A DNA stretch of 41,339 nt from an uncultured Clostridia bacterium (lineage in GTDB: Bacteria > Bacillota > Clostridia > Saccharofermentanales > Saccharofermentanaceae): the NCBI GenBank assembly GCA_937876985.1, contig CALEFT010000025.1, forward strand, positions 1 through 41,339, read 5' to 3'. This document shows positions 1 to 6,260 of this stretch, in pieces (position 1 is the stretch's first letter; the number at the start of each line of letters is the position of its first letter). The position numbers were made by a program, and so were the translations under genes. Below the pieces are notes generated by a model. The model saw only the letters and a program-made list of their open reading frames with translations, was not told the origin of the DNA and ran no database searches.

Positions 1-94
1 AGATTAGCCCGATTTTGTTGACAAAACTGTTGACGGAAGTTCTGTCAACAAATCTGTTAATAGACCAGCCCATTTTTGTAGACAAAACTGTTGG
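1..94. repeat. Imperfect 61-bp-period direct repeat with GTTGAC motifs
   Basis: Two related stretches lie at about 6-35 and 67-94. Both start AGCCC, continue through an ATTTT(T)G tract and share GACAAAACTGTTG. TGTTGAC-like words occur in both orientations (GTTGACAAAACTGTTGAC, then GTCAACA). The block lies just beyond the terminator of the minus-strand tRNA gene. No coding potential is evident. It could be a regulatory region or the edge of a small repeat; the window starts here, so its extent is unknown. Confidence 0.5.
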
Positions 95-138
95 CAAAAC
101 AAAACCGCCTATCAAGTTAATATGAACTAGATAGACGG
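95..138 (-). terminator. Intrinsic terminator of the tRNA-Val gene
   Basis: Read on the minus strand, CCGTCTATC pairs with GATAGGCGG (one G-T pair) around a 16-nt loop, followed by TTTTGTTTT. It sits 8 bases downstream of the tRNA CCA end. Confidence 0.85.
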
Positions 139-146
139 AATATAAC

Positions 147-223
147 TGGTGGGTAGTAATGGACTCGAACCATCGACCCCTTGCATGTCAAGCAAGTACT
201 CTAACCAGCTGAGCTAACCACCC
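147..223 (-). tRNA. tRNA-Val (anticodon GAC)
   Basis: The minus strand folds as a complete tRNA. The acceptor stem is GGGTGGT/ACTACCC with discriminator A and an encoded CCA. The D arm contains AGCTCAGCTGGTTAGAG, and the T arm contains GGTTCGAGTCC. The anticodon stem CTTGC/GCAAG encloses the loop TTGACAT, giving anticodon GAC, which reads the valine codon GUC. It is a lone tRNA gene with its own terminator. Identity rests on the anticodon and on the A73 discriminator expected for valine. Confidence 0.95.
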
Positions 224-347
224 GTAACATTCTGAGGAGAATACGAAGATAACTTACTTGTTATATAACGATTCTCAAAGAACAAGTGAGATTATACAAA
301 TAAATAACAATATTGACAATAACAGTTCGCATGTAGGCTTCATAATT

Positions 348-356
348 TGGTATAAT
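348..356 (+). promoter_or_regulatory. Extended -10 promoter (TGGTATAAT)
   Basis: TGGTATAAT lies 30 bases before the ATG of the zinc-ribbon gene. The TTGACA at 313-318 is too far upstream (32 bp) to be its -35, so this looks like an extended -10 promoter. Confidence 0.6.
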
Positions 357-385
357 ATAGTATCAAAAAATTGGAGGTGGGACCC

Positions 386-1171
386 ATGGTATGTAAGAAG
401 TGTGACACAATTAATGAGGATGGAATGAAGTTCTGTGTTGGTTGTGGTGAGAAGTTGGTTGATGATGTAGAAACACCTGATGCTTCAACTGTTGCTGCAG
501 CTGCTGCAGTAGCGGAGGATGTGGCTGAAGCTACTGCAGATGTATTTGAAGAGGCTAAGGTAGAAGCAGCACCAGTTATCGAAGAGGTTAAGGCCGAAGA
601 GATTGTAGAAGAAGTTAAGCCAGTAGAGACTGCTTCTAAGTTTGCGAAGGTAATTGAGCCAGCTACAACAACACCTGCATCGGGAACAGTTGAAACAGCA
701 AGTGCAGCAGGTGGTGCAGCAGTAGCAGGCGCGGCGGTGGCTGGCGCAGCAGTAGCTGGAGCAGCTGCTAGTGATAAGGCAACAAGAAAGATAGAGAAGG
801 CTGCTGCTAAGGAAGCTAAGAAAGAAGCGAAGAAGCAGGCTAAGCGTCAGAAGATTCTTGATAAGAAGGCTAAGGAAATGGAAATCATTGATGCTATTCC
901 AGCTACATATAAGCCTATGTCTGTTAGTAAATATTTCTGGCTTACAGTTTTGTTTGGTATTCCAGGAATTGGATTCTTGTCAACGATATTGCTTTCGTTC
1001 ATTCCACGTAATCGCAATCTCAAGAATTTTGCAAAAAGCGCATTTATTATCATTGCGATTCCGCTTATTGTTAGCCTCATCGGAGGAGTGATTGTATCTC
1101 TCGGCTTCCCAGAGGTTTCTGAGACAATTATCGATGGAATTTCTGAGATTTTGAGTGCAATTGGTTTGTGA
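386..1171 (+). CDS. Zinc-ribbon membrane protein with Ala-rich and Lys-rich linker
   Basis: This 261-aa protein starts with a zinc ribbon (C3-x2-C6 and C17-x2-C20). An acidic, then alanine-rich linker follows, with a repeated AVAGA block at about 113-127, and then a Lys/Ala-rich helix at about 135-165. Two hydrophobic segments (about 183-206 and 217-241) should anchor the C-terminus in the membrane. The ATG at 386 is preferred over the in-frame TTG at 371, because GGAGG at 373-377 is its ribosome binding site and overlaps the TTG. It is monocistronic, with its own promoter and terminator. The layout matches the many Firmicutes zinc-ribbon-domain membrane proteins of unknown role; no specific function can be assigned. 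Confidence 0.85.
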   Translation: MVCKKCDTINEDGMKFCVGCGEKLVDDVETPDASTVAAAAAVAEDVAEATADVFEEAKVEAAPVIEEVKAEEIVEEVKPVETASKFAKVIEPATTTPASGTVETASAAGGAAVAGAAVAGAAVAGAAASDKATRKIEKAAAKEAKKEAKKQAKRQKILDKKAKEMEIIDAIPATYKPMSVSKYFWLTVLFGIPGIGFLSTILLSFIPRNRNLKNFAKSAFIIIAIPLIVSLIGGVIVSLGFPEVSETIIDGISEILSAIGL

Positions 1172-1270
1172 TTCTAATCGCCTAGCGTGATAACTACAAA
1201 CGCTTGTCGTTATCGACAAAATTGATTAACTAAGGGTGCCTTTTATAAGGACAGTAGTCGTAAAGAAGTA

Positions 1271-1307
1271 AATCCAGAGAAGAATGTAATCTTCTCTGGA
1301 TTTTTAT
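1271..1307 (+). terminator. Intrinsic terminator after the zinc-ribbon gene
   Basis: A perfect 12-bp stem, ATCCAGAGAAGA/TCTTCTCTGGAT, encloses a 6-nt loop and is followed by TTTTTATT. It lies 100 bases after the stop codon. Confidence 0.9.
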
Positions 1308-1344
1308 TCATATTCAGTTAGACAAATTGGTTTTTCCAAGGTTT

Positions 1345-1773
1345 TTATTTATCAGACTTTTGTAACAAAACACGCGCAATCGGAACCCATCCGATATACT
1401 TTGGATGTTCTCCTACAATAGAATTCAAGTTCTCAATCTTCAAATAATCATCAATTCGCACTGTGTCCCATGCGTGAATTACACGTCCTTCGCCAAGACA
1501 AATTCCACAATGTCCCCAATTCACTAATCCATCATCACCCGGACACATGCAATCATAAAATACAAATGCACCTCTTTCAGGAGCGCCTGTTTGAATCGCA
1601 TCATAATACATTTCGCATGATTCCCTTGCAGAAGCCCCACCGAATATCTCAATGCCATTACTGATTTCTAATGCATCTTCAATAAAGGATAAGCACCAGC
1701 CTGCATACTGTGCATTTCCTAATTGTTCTTCCGCCCATTTCAGCATATTCTCAACTATTACTGAATTATTCAT
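1345..1773 (-). CDS. NlpC/P60-like cysteine peptidase or amidase, cytoplasmic
   Basis: This is a compact 142-aa protein. C27 in GWCLSF sits at the start of a helix, and H88 lies in WGHCGICLGEGRVIHAWD, which resembles the HVGIYLG...IHA motif of NlpC/P60 enzymes. These would be the catalytic Cys and His. There is no signal peptide and no cell-wall-binding domain, so it is either cytoplasmic or a small amidase with another substrate. The start at 1773 is preferred to an upstream in-frame ATG at 1821, because AAGGTGAG precedes it. The gene converges on the zinc-ribbon gene across the terminator at 1271-1307. The family assignment is by motif only and the substrate is unknown. Confidence 0.7.
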   Translation of the reverse strand: MNNSVIVENMLKWAEEQLGNAQYAGWCLSFIEDALEISNGIEIFGGASARESCEMYYDAIQTGAPERGAFVFYDCMCPGDDGLVNWGHCGICLGEGRVIHAWDTVRIDDYLKIENLNSIVGEHPKYIGWVPIARVLLQKSDK

Positions 1774-1956
1774 TCTTCCACTCACCTTCCAAATAATGTC
1801 GAATTCAATCTGTTCAAGCATTATTATTTTACAATCTCTTCGACCTATTCAAGTCTATCTGTCAGTTAACTTAGCATTTTTGATATTAAAAAGTCAATGT
1901 CATAAGCAACGCAAAGCCACATAGAAGGCGCCCTTTTGTTTTGTAAGAGAATCAGC

Positions 1957-1996
1957 CTTTTCGAGAGGGGCGTAAGGCGTGTGCTTTCTCGAAAAG
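1957..1996. repeat. Intergenic inverted repeat CTTTTCGAGA...TCTCGAAAAG
   Basis: Perfect 10-bp arms (1957-1966 and 1987-1996) flank a 20-bp centre in the divergent intergenic region between the NlpC/P60-like gene and the DUF4004 gene. The arm is a copy of the TTTTCGA motif that recurs across this window. It is not followed by a T-run, so it is not an obvious terminator. Confidence 0.7.
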
Positions 1997-2083
1997 CAAG
2001 CACTTTGCCATACGAGTGTATCTGTTTTGTAACATTGTTAATTTATAATGGGGATATAAAATCAAAAATGGGCGGTGACGACT

Positions 2084-2710
2084 ATGGGCGATGAATATAT
2101 TTCGAAGAAGCAGCTACTTAAGGCAACACACATTTCCTACGGCACGCTATACCGTTGGAAGAGACTCGGGCTGATTCCGGAAAGCTGGTTTATTCATAAG
2201 GCGACTGAGACTGGACAAGAGACTTTCTTGCCTAGAGAGAAGGTGATTGCTCGAATTACTAGAATCAAGGAGCTCAAGAAGGATTTGACTGTTGAGCAGA
2301 TGCAGGAGCTTTTCTCTGCGAATGTAAAAAGCTTTAAGGTTCCACTCAAGGATTTTGTGGAGCTAGGTCTTGTGTCAAAGCTTGCGATTACGGCTTTTAC
2401 TAGTTCGTTCCCAAACAAGACGAGCATGGATTTTGATGACGTTTTTGGCGTTTACGTGGTTGATCATTTGATGAAATATTCCGGCATTTATTTGGAGGAC
2501 GCTAAGCAGGTGCTCAAGCTTCTTTGCAAATATTTGTCTGTAGAAGCAAGCAAGGATTATCAGCTTCTTCTACTTCGTAAGCTTGGTGTTCCGATGACTG
2601 TGCTCGTTCGTGGCGAAGACGATATTTTGCTTGAGGACAATACTGAGATTGTTGCTTGTGCAAATCTTATCGAGTTCGAAGAGGCTCTCAAGGATCAGCT
2701 TATTGCTTGA
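2084..2710 (+). CDS. DUF4004 (YhbD-like) MerR-type HTH protein
   Basis: This 208-aa protein opens with a MerR-like helix-turn-helix: ISKKQLLKATHISYGTLYRW, then KRLGLIPESWF. The next stretch contains TGQETFLPREKVIARI. This start is characteristic of the Firmicutes DUF4004/YhbD family, which often sits next to bactofilin-type genes. The rest is a helical region without a recognised effector domain. The ATG at 2084 is chosen over a GTG at 2075, since GGCGGTGA (about 2070-2077) is the likely ribosome binding site. It is followed after 64 bases by an ArsR-type regulator. Regulatory targets are unknown. Confidence 0.75.
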   Translation: MGDEYISKKQLLKATHISYGTLYRWKRLGLIPESWFIHKATETGQETFLPREKVIARITRIKELKKDLTVEQMQELFSANVKSFKVPLKDFVELGLVSKLAITAFTSSFPNKTSMDFDDVFGVYVVDHLMKYSGIYLEDAKQVLKLLCKYLSVEASKDYQLLLLRKLGVPMTVLVRGEDDILLEDNTEIVACANLIEFEEALKDQLIA

Positions 2711-2774
2711 TGGAATTAGGAATAACAGTCGAACATTTTGTAGATTAATATGTGAATGAAATGAGGGAATAAAG

Positions 2775-3338
2775 ATGGCAAACAGAATTAGTGGCAAGAC
2801 AATTAATCAGCTCTCGATACTTGCAGAGCCAATGCGTATCAGGATTTTTAATATTGTTCTCAATGCGCCAAATGGAAGATTGTGTGCGAAGGATATTTTG
2901 GCACATTTTGAAATTACGCAGCCAACTTTGTCGCATCACATGGCACTTCTCGTAGAAGCAGAAATCTTAACGGCATCGAAGGTTGGACGACTTGTGTATT
3001 ATTCTGTAAACAGTAGAACTTTAAGGACTATCAAGATGCTTTTCGAAAAGGGCGAGGAGCTCGCTATCTCACAAGAAGAGGCTTCTGTCGTTTCAGATGT
3101 TTCTGAATTACCTAATGCAGAGAAAACTGGTCCTAAGTTAAAGAAGGTTGTGGAAAAGAAATCCGACGATAAGAAGGCTCGAGACGACGATAAGTCTGAC
3201 GAGGACAAGAAGCCTAAGAAGGATAAGAAGGACAAAAAGGACAAGAAAGACAAGAAGGACAAAAAGGACAAGAAAGAAAAGAAAGACAAAAAGGATAAGA
3301 AGGATAAGAAAGACAAGAAGAATAAGAAGAAAGATTAA
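2775..3338 (+). CDS. ArsR-family winged-helix regulator with Lys/Asp-repeat tail
   Basis: This protein has 187 aa. Residues 8-90 form an ArsR-type winged helix: LAEPMRIRIFNIVLNAPNG, recognition helix TQPTLSHHMALLVEAEIL, wing GRLVYYSVN. The usual metal-binding CxC of ArsR/SmtB proteins is absent (LCAKDIL at that position), so it is probably not a metal sensor. From about residue 122 the protein becomes extremely Lys/Asp rich, ending in about a dozen KKD-type units and KNKKKD. Such a tail could bind nucleic acid non-specifically or mediate condensation; that is inference. It probably shares a transcript with the DUF4004 gene and ends before the terminator at 3371. Confidence 0.85.
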   Translation: MANRISGKTINQLSILAEPMRIRIFNIVLNAPNGRLCAKDILAHFEITQPTLSHHMALLVEAEILTASKVGRLVYYSVNSRTLRTIKMLFEKGEELAISQEEASVVSDVSELPNAEKTGPKLKKVVEKKSDDKKARDDDKSDEDKKPKKDKKDKKDKKDKKDKKDKKEKKDKKDKKDKKDKKNKKKD

Positions 3339-3370
3339 TAAGTAAAAATAAAAGTCTCCTTTAAGGAAAG

Positions 3371-3404
3371 TCGCTGGTGGCAAATGCTGCTGGCGATTTT
3401 CTTT
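3371..3404 (+). terminator. Intrinsic terminator after the ArsR-type gene
   Basis: TCGCTGGTGG...CTGCTGGCGA pairs along about 11-12 positions, including four G-T pairs, and is followed by TTTTCTTT. Confidence 0.75.
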
Positions 3405-3461
3405 GATTCGATTGGTTGATGCGAAGAAGTTTATAAAACACCGACTTTACCATAAATTCAT

Positions 3462-3491
3462 TTGTCAAGAAATGCGTCCTTCGTGTAAAAT
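3462..3491 (+). promoter_or_regulatory. Promoter of rubrerythrin
   Basis: TTGTCA and TAAAAT are separated by 18 bp, 50 bases before the rubrerythrin ATG. Confidence 0.6.
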
Positions 3492-3541
3492 ATATGCGTT
3501 GGCATAAAGCCAAAATTTTGACTTTATAGGAGGACATTCCA

Positions 3542-4081
3542 ATGAATCTTAAGGGAACAAAGACAGAAGCTAATTTGCAGGCCGCTTTCGCTGGTGAGTC
3601 AATGGCTACAAACAAATATGCATATTATTCTTCAAAGGCGAAGAAGGAAGGATACGTTCAGATTGCAAACATTTTTGCAGAGACTTCAGGCAACGAGAAG
3701 GAGCACGCTAAGCTCTGGTTCAAGGCTTTGCACGATGGTGGCGTTCCTGATACACTAACAAATTTGCTCGACGCAGCTGCTGGCGAGAACGACGAGTGGA
3801 CAAACATGTACAAGCAGTTCGCTATCGAGGCTCGCGAGGAGGGCTTTGTTGAGATTGCTGAGCTTTTCGAGGGCGTTGCTGGCGTAGAGAAGGAGCATGA
3901 GGCTAGATATCGTCAGATCGCTGAGCACCTTGAGAAGGGTATGACTTTCGAAAGAGACGGCGTTACAATCTGGAAGTGCCTCAACTGCGGCTACATTCAT
4001 CACGGCGAGAAGGCTCCTGAGGAGTGCCCAGTTTGCAGCCACCCTAAGGCTTACTTCGAGCAGCGTGTGATTAACTACTAA
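3542..4081 (+). CDS. rbr: Rubrerythrin
   Basis: This is a 179-aa cytoplasmic diiron protein that reduces hydrogen peroxide in anaerobes. The ferritin-like four-helix domain (1-135) carries the expected carboxylate and histidine ligands: E19 in FAGESMA, EKEH at 52-55, E100 and EKEH at 116-119. The C-terminal rubredoxin-like domain has two CxxC knuckles (C146/C149 and C162/C165) that bind the electron-accepting iron. The length is typical of the family. The ribosome binding site is AGGAGG, 8 bases before the ATG. It has its own promoter and terminator. No PerR-type box was looked for beyond visual inspection. Confidence 0.96.
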   Translation: MNLKGTKTEANLQAAFAGESMATNKYAYYSSKAKKEGYVQIANIFAETSGNEKEHAKLWFKALHDGGVPDTLTNLLDAAAGENDEWTNMYKQFAIEAREEGFVEIAELFEGVAGVEKEHEARYRQIAEHLEKGMTFERDGVTIWKCLNCGYIHHGEKAPEECPVCSHPKAYFEQRVINY

Positions 4082-4103
4082 TACTGTAAAACGCTTATTT
4101 CAA

Positions 4104-4138
4104 GGGCTGTGTGAGTATATCGCGCAGCTCTTTTTGTT
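4104..4138 (+). terminator. Intrinsic terminator after rubrerythrin
   Basis: GGGCTGTGTG pairs with CGCGCAGCTC (with G-T pairs) and is followed by TTTTTGTTT. Confidence 0.85.
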
Positions 4139-4301
4139 TGCTTTGGGAGCATCTTCGCCCCTCTTGAAAAGCATCCTCTTGCTAAATTCCACAAAAAGTT
4201 CATTATTTTCTTCCATTCTACTATTCAAATTATACGAAAAATCGAGTAAAATATAGTCATCCAGATTTATACGGAAATTCATTATTAAGGAGACAAACAT
4301 T

Positions 4302-4709
4302 ATGATTAAGATTATTGCAGGTGAGAAGGGAACAGGAAAGACAGCGAAGTTGGTTGACGAGATTAATGCAGTAGCAGAGGGCGATAGCAACGTTGTATGC
4401 ATCGAGAGAGGAAATCGTTTGGACCAACTTCTTAAGCACAAGGTAAGGCTGATTAACATGACTGGCTATCCAGTAGCAGGTTTTGATCAGCTTCTTGCAT
4501 TTATTGGAGGAATTTGTTCTAAGGATTACGATCTTACACACATCTATATTGATAGTGTTTACAAGGTAGCAGATAGTGATTGCACAGAGTGCCTCGATTC
4601 TTTCATCACAAAGCTTGACGCTTTCTTAGCTAACACAAATATCACAGCTACACTTATCCTAAGTGGCAAGATTGATGAACTTCCAGAAGCAGTTAGAAAG
4701 TACATCTAA
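4302..4709 (+). CDS. Small P-loop protein of unknown function
   Basis: This 135-aa protein begins directly with a Walker A motif, GEKGTGKT at residues 7-14. YDLTHIYIDSVYKV (about 76-89) is a plausible Walker B strand, with D84 as the acidic residue. The compact alpha/beta layout resembles a minimal P-loop NTPase core without the lid or C-terminal domains of larger families. The start is supported by AAGGAG, 11 bases upstream of the ATG. It stands between rubrerythrin and mscL and looks like its own transcription unit (TAAAAT-type -10 near 4247). I do not recognise a characterised family; homologues may be annotated loosely as PilT-like. Confidence 0.75.
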   Translation: MIKIIAGEKGTGKTAKLVDEINAVAEGDSNVVCIERGNRLDQLLKHKVRLINMTGYPVAGFDQLLAFIGGICSKDYDLTHIYIDSVYKVADSDCTECLDSFITKLDAFLANTNITATLILSGKIDELPEAVRKYI

Positions 4710-4799
4710 TTTCTGATATAATTCTAGCGCTCATCTTTCTAACTTCATTCTAGTTGATTAGATTAGTAGAAAGAAATTTATATTAAGAGGGTGATTGTC

Positions 4800-5249
4800 A
4801 TGGGACTATTTTCAGATTTCAAGGCATTTATTAACAAGGGTAACGTAGTAGATATGGCTGTCGGTGTTATCATAGGTGGTGCATTCGGTAAGATTGTAAC
4901 ATCTCTTGTAAACGATATCGTAATGCCAGCAGTAGGACAGGTTACAGGTAATGTAGACTTCAAGGATATGAAGTATGTTCTTACTCCAGAAGTTCTCGAC
5001 GAACTTGGCGAGGTTGTAACACCAGAGGTTGCTATTAACTACGGCGTATTCATTAATACAATTATTGAATTCCTTATTATTGCAATTTGCGTATTCGCTA
5101 TTGTAACTATTATTCAAAGAAGTTCTGCTAAGCTTGCAGCGATTAAGAAGAAGGAAGAGGAAGAAGCAGCAGAAGAAGCTCCAGCTGAGCCAAGTGAAGA
5201 GGTTAAACTTCTCACAGAAATCCGTGACCTTCTTTCTAAGCAAAACTAA
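4800..5249 (+). CDS. mscL: Large-conductance mechanosensitive channel MscL
   Basis: This 149-aa protein has the family start GLFSDFKAFINKGNVVDMAVGVIIGGAFGKIVTSLVNDIVMP. That comprises the N-terminal amphipathic helix and the pore-lining TM1 with the GxxxG-type small residues. TM2 follows (INTIIEFLIIAICVFAIVTII), and then a charged C-terminal helix ending in LLTEIRDLLSKQN. It forms a pentameric pore that releases solutes on hypo-osmotic shock. The ATG at 4800 is preferred over a GTG at 4791 because AGAGGGTGA is the ribosome binding site. The gene is monocistronic with a strong terminator. Confidence 0.96.
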   Translation: MGLFSDFKAFINKGNVVDMAVGVIIGGAFGKIVTSLVNDIVMPAVGQVTGNVDFKDMKYVLTPEVLDELGEVVTPEVAINYGVFINTIIEFLIIAICVFAIVTIIQRSSAKLAAIKKKEEEEAAEEAPAEPSEEVKLLTEIRDLLSKQN

Positions 5250-5294
5250 TTGCTAGCTCAAATACTTTGGAGAGTATTTAATAAATAAGCTAGG

Positions 5295-5328
5295 CTCACC
5301 GCTGGTTATACTGGCGGTGAGTTTTTGT
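5295..5328 (+). terminator. Intrinsic terminator after mscL
   Basis: The perfect 8-bp stem CTCACCGC/GCGGTGAG is followed by TTTTTGTTT. The remaining stretch to 5498 shows no gene; it holds only a loose inverted repeat, GAGAAC (5370-5375) against GTTCTC (about 5401-5406). Confidence 0.9.
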
Positions 5329-5498
5329 TTATATGGCATAATAATGGTCGAGTGTGTGGGGCTATCCTACGAGAACCGTTCTTTAAATATGAACTGAATT
5401 AGTTCTCTTCGCATCTTTCATACGCTTTTTACGATTTTGAATTTTGCGTATTACTTTTAATCTGCATAATTGCATGCCATTCTATTTTATGGAGAAGT

Positions 5499-5786
5499 CT
5501 AGTCCATCAGTTTAAGCTTCTGCTTCTTAATTATCACACTTAGAACAATTATCGTAATGATAAGAATTAGAAGTGTTATTCCGTTAAATGTTAAATTATA
5601 TTTCAAAAACTCGAATAAGGAAAAGTGTTCTTGGAACAGAGGATTGTCTTTATATTGATAATATTCGTGGAGTAATACTCCGACAGTTCCTCCAGAATAA
5701 ATAATAGTGAACCAAATACAATAGTTCCTGATTCTCTCTAAAAGAGTTCTATTGCGACCATCGTTTTGTACTGTTTTCTTTGTCAT
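5499..5786 (-). CDS. Small two-TM membrane protein, function unknown
   Basis: This 95-aa protein has a basic N-terminus and two hydrophobic helices (about 22-41 and 66-86), with a short loop between them containing HEYYQYKDNPLFQEHF. It ends KKQKLKLMD. The start at 5786 is chosen over one at 5840, because GGAGGAGATAGAT directly precedes it. A minus-strand promoter (TTGACT, 17 bp, TAGTAT) lies at 5819-5847. The neighbour, divergently oriented, is a broken XRE regulator, so the two may once have been a regulator/target pair. No family is recognised. Confidence 0.7.
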   Translation of the reverse strand: MTKKTVQNDGRNRTLLERIRNYCIWFTIIYSGGTVGVLLHEYYQYKDNPLFQEHFSLFEFLKYNLTFNGITLLILIITIIVLSVIIKKQKLKLMD

Positions 5787-5818
5787 ATCTATCTCCTCCT
5801 TAAATACAAGCATGCCTA

Positions 5819-5847
5819 ATACTAATTCGTTATTATTCAAAAGTCAA
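5819..5847 (-). promoter_or_regulatory. Promoter of the two-TM protein gene
   Basis: On the minus strand, TTGACT (5847-5842) and TAGTAT (5824-5819) are separated by 17 bp, upstream of the strong ribosome binding site of the small membrane protein. Confidence 0.6.
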
Positions 5848-5909
5848 ATAGGATACTAAAGAATTGATAACCCATGGCTATGCTTTCATCGTTGAAAGGA
5901 GTTATCGAT

Positions 5910-6170
5910 ATGAATTCGAAGATAATCGGCCAGTTTTTACGAGAACTCTGTAAAGAAAAAGATCTTACTCAAGAGCAACTAGCTGATAAGTTTAATGTTT
6001 CTAACCGAACAGTGTAACGTTGGGAGACAGTTAGCAATATGCCAGACATAAGTCTTCTTGTTGAGATTGCTGATTGTTTTAGCAATTTCACTATAAATTG
6101 CATAGTAAATTGCCTCGAAAATGCTTTTTTTCTTCTTTATTTATTAGGGCGAATGTTGTATCATTCGTAA
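5910..6170 (+). pseudogene. XRE-family HTH regulator interrupted by a nonsense codon
   Basis: The frame starts with a good ribosome binding site (AAAGGAG) and reads MNSKIIGQFLRELCKEKD, then LTQEQLADKFNVSNRTV. This is the first half of a classical XRE/Cro HTH. Codon 36 is TAA at 6015-6017, where family members have Ser in TVSRWE. The frame then resumes as RWETVSNMPDISLLVEIAD, the rest of the HTH, and continues to a stop at 6170 without a C-terminal domain. A single-base change (TCA to TAA) would explain the stop. The region downstream of the HTH also looks degenerate. A 35-aa product would lack the complete HTH. Confidence 0.8.
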
Positions 6171-6260
6171 GGTGTGCGTTTATGCTTTTCGAGATAGGCT
6201 TCGAGAGCAAAAACAAACGCAGATTAAGGCTATAATCATAGTTCAAGGAGATGGATAAGT

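Noticed and set aside
2999..3383. Minus-strand frames rich in FLSFL or LLVFL
   Set aside because: Antisense shadows of the Lys/Asp repeat of the ArsR-type gene.
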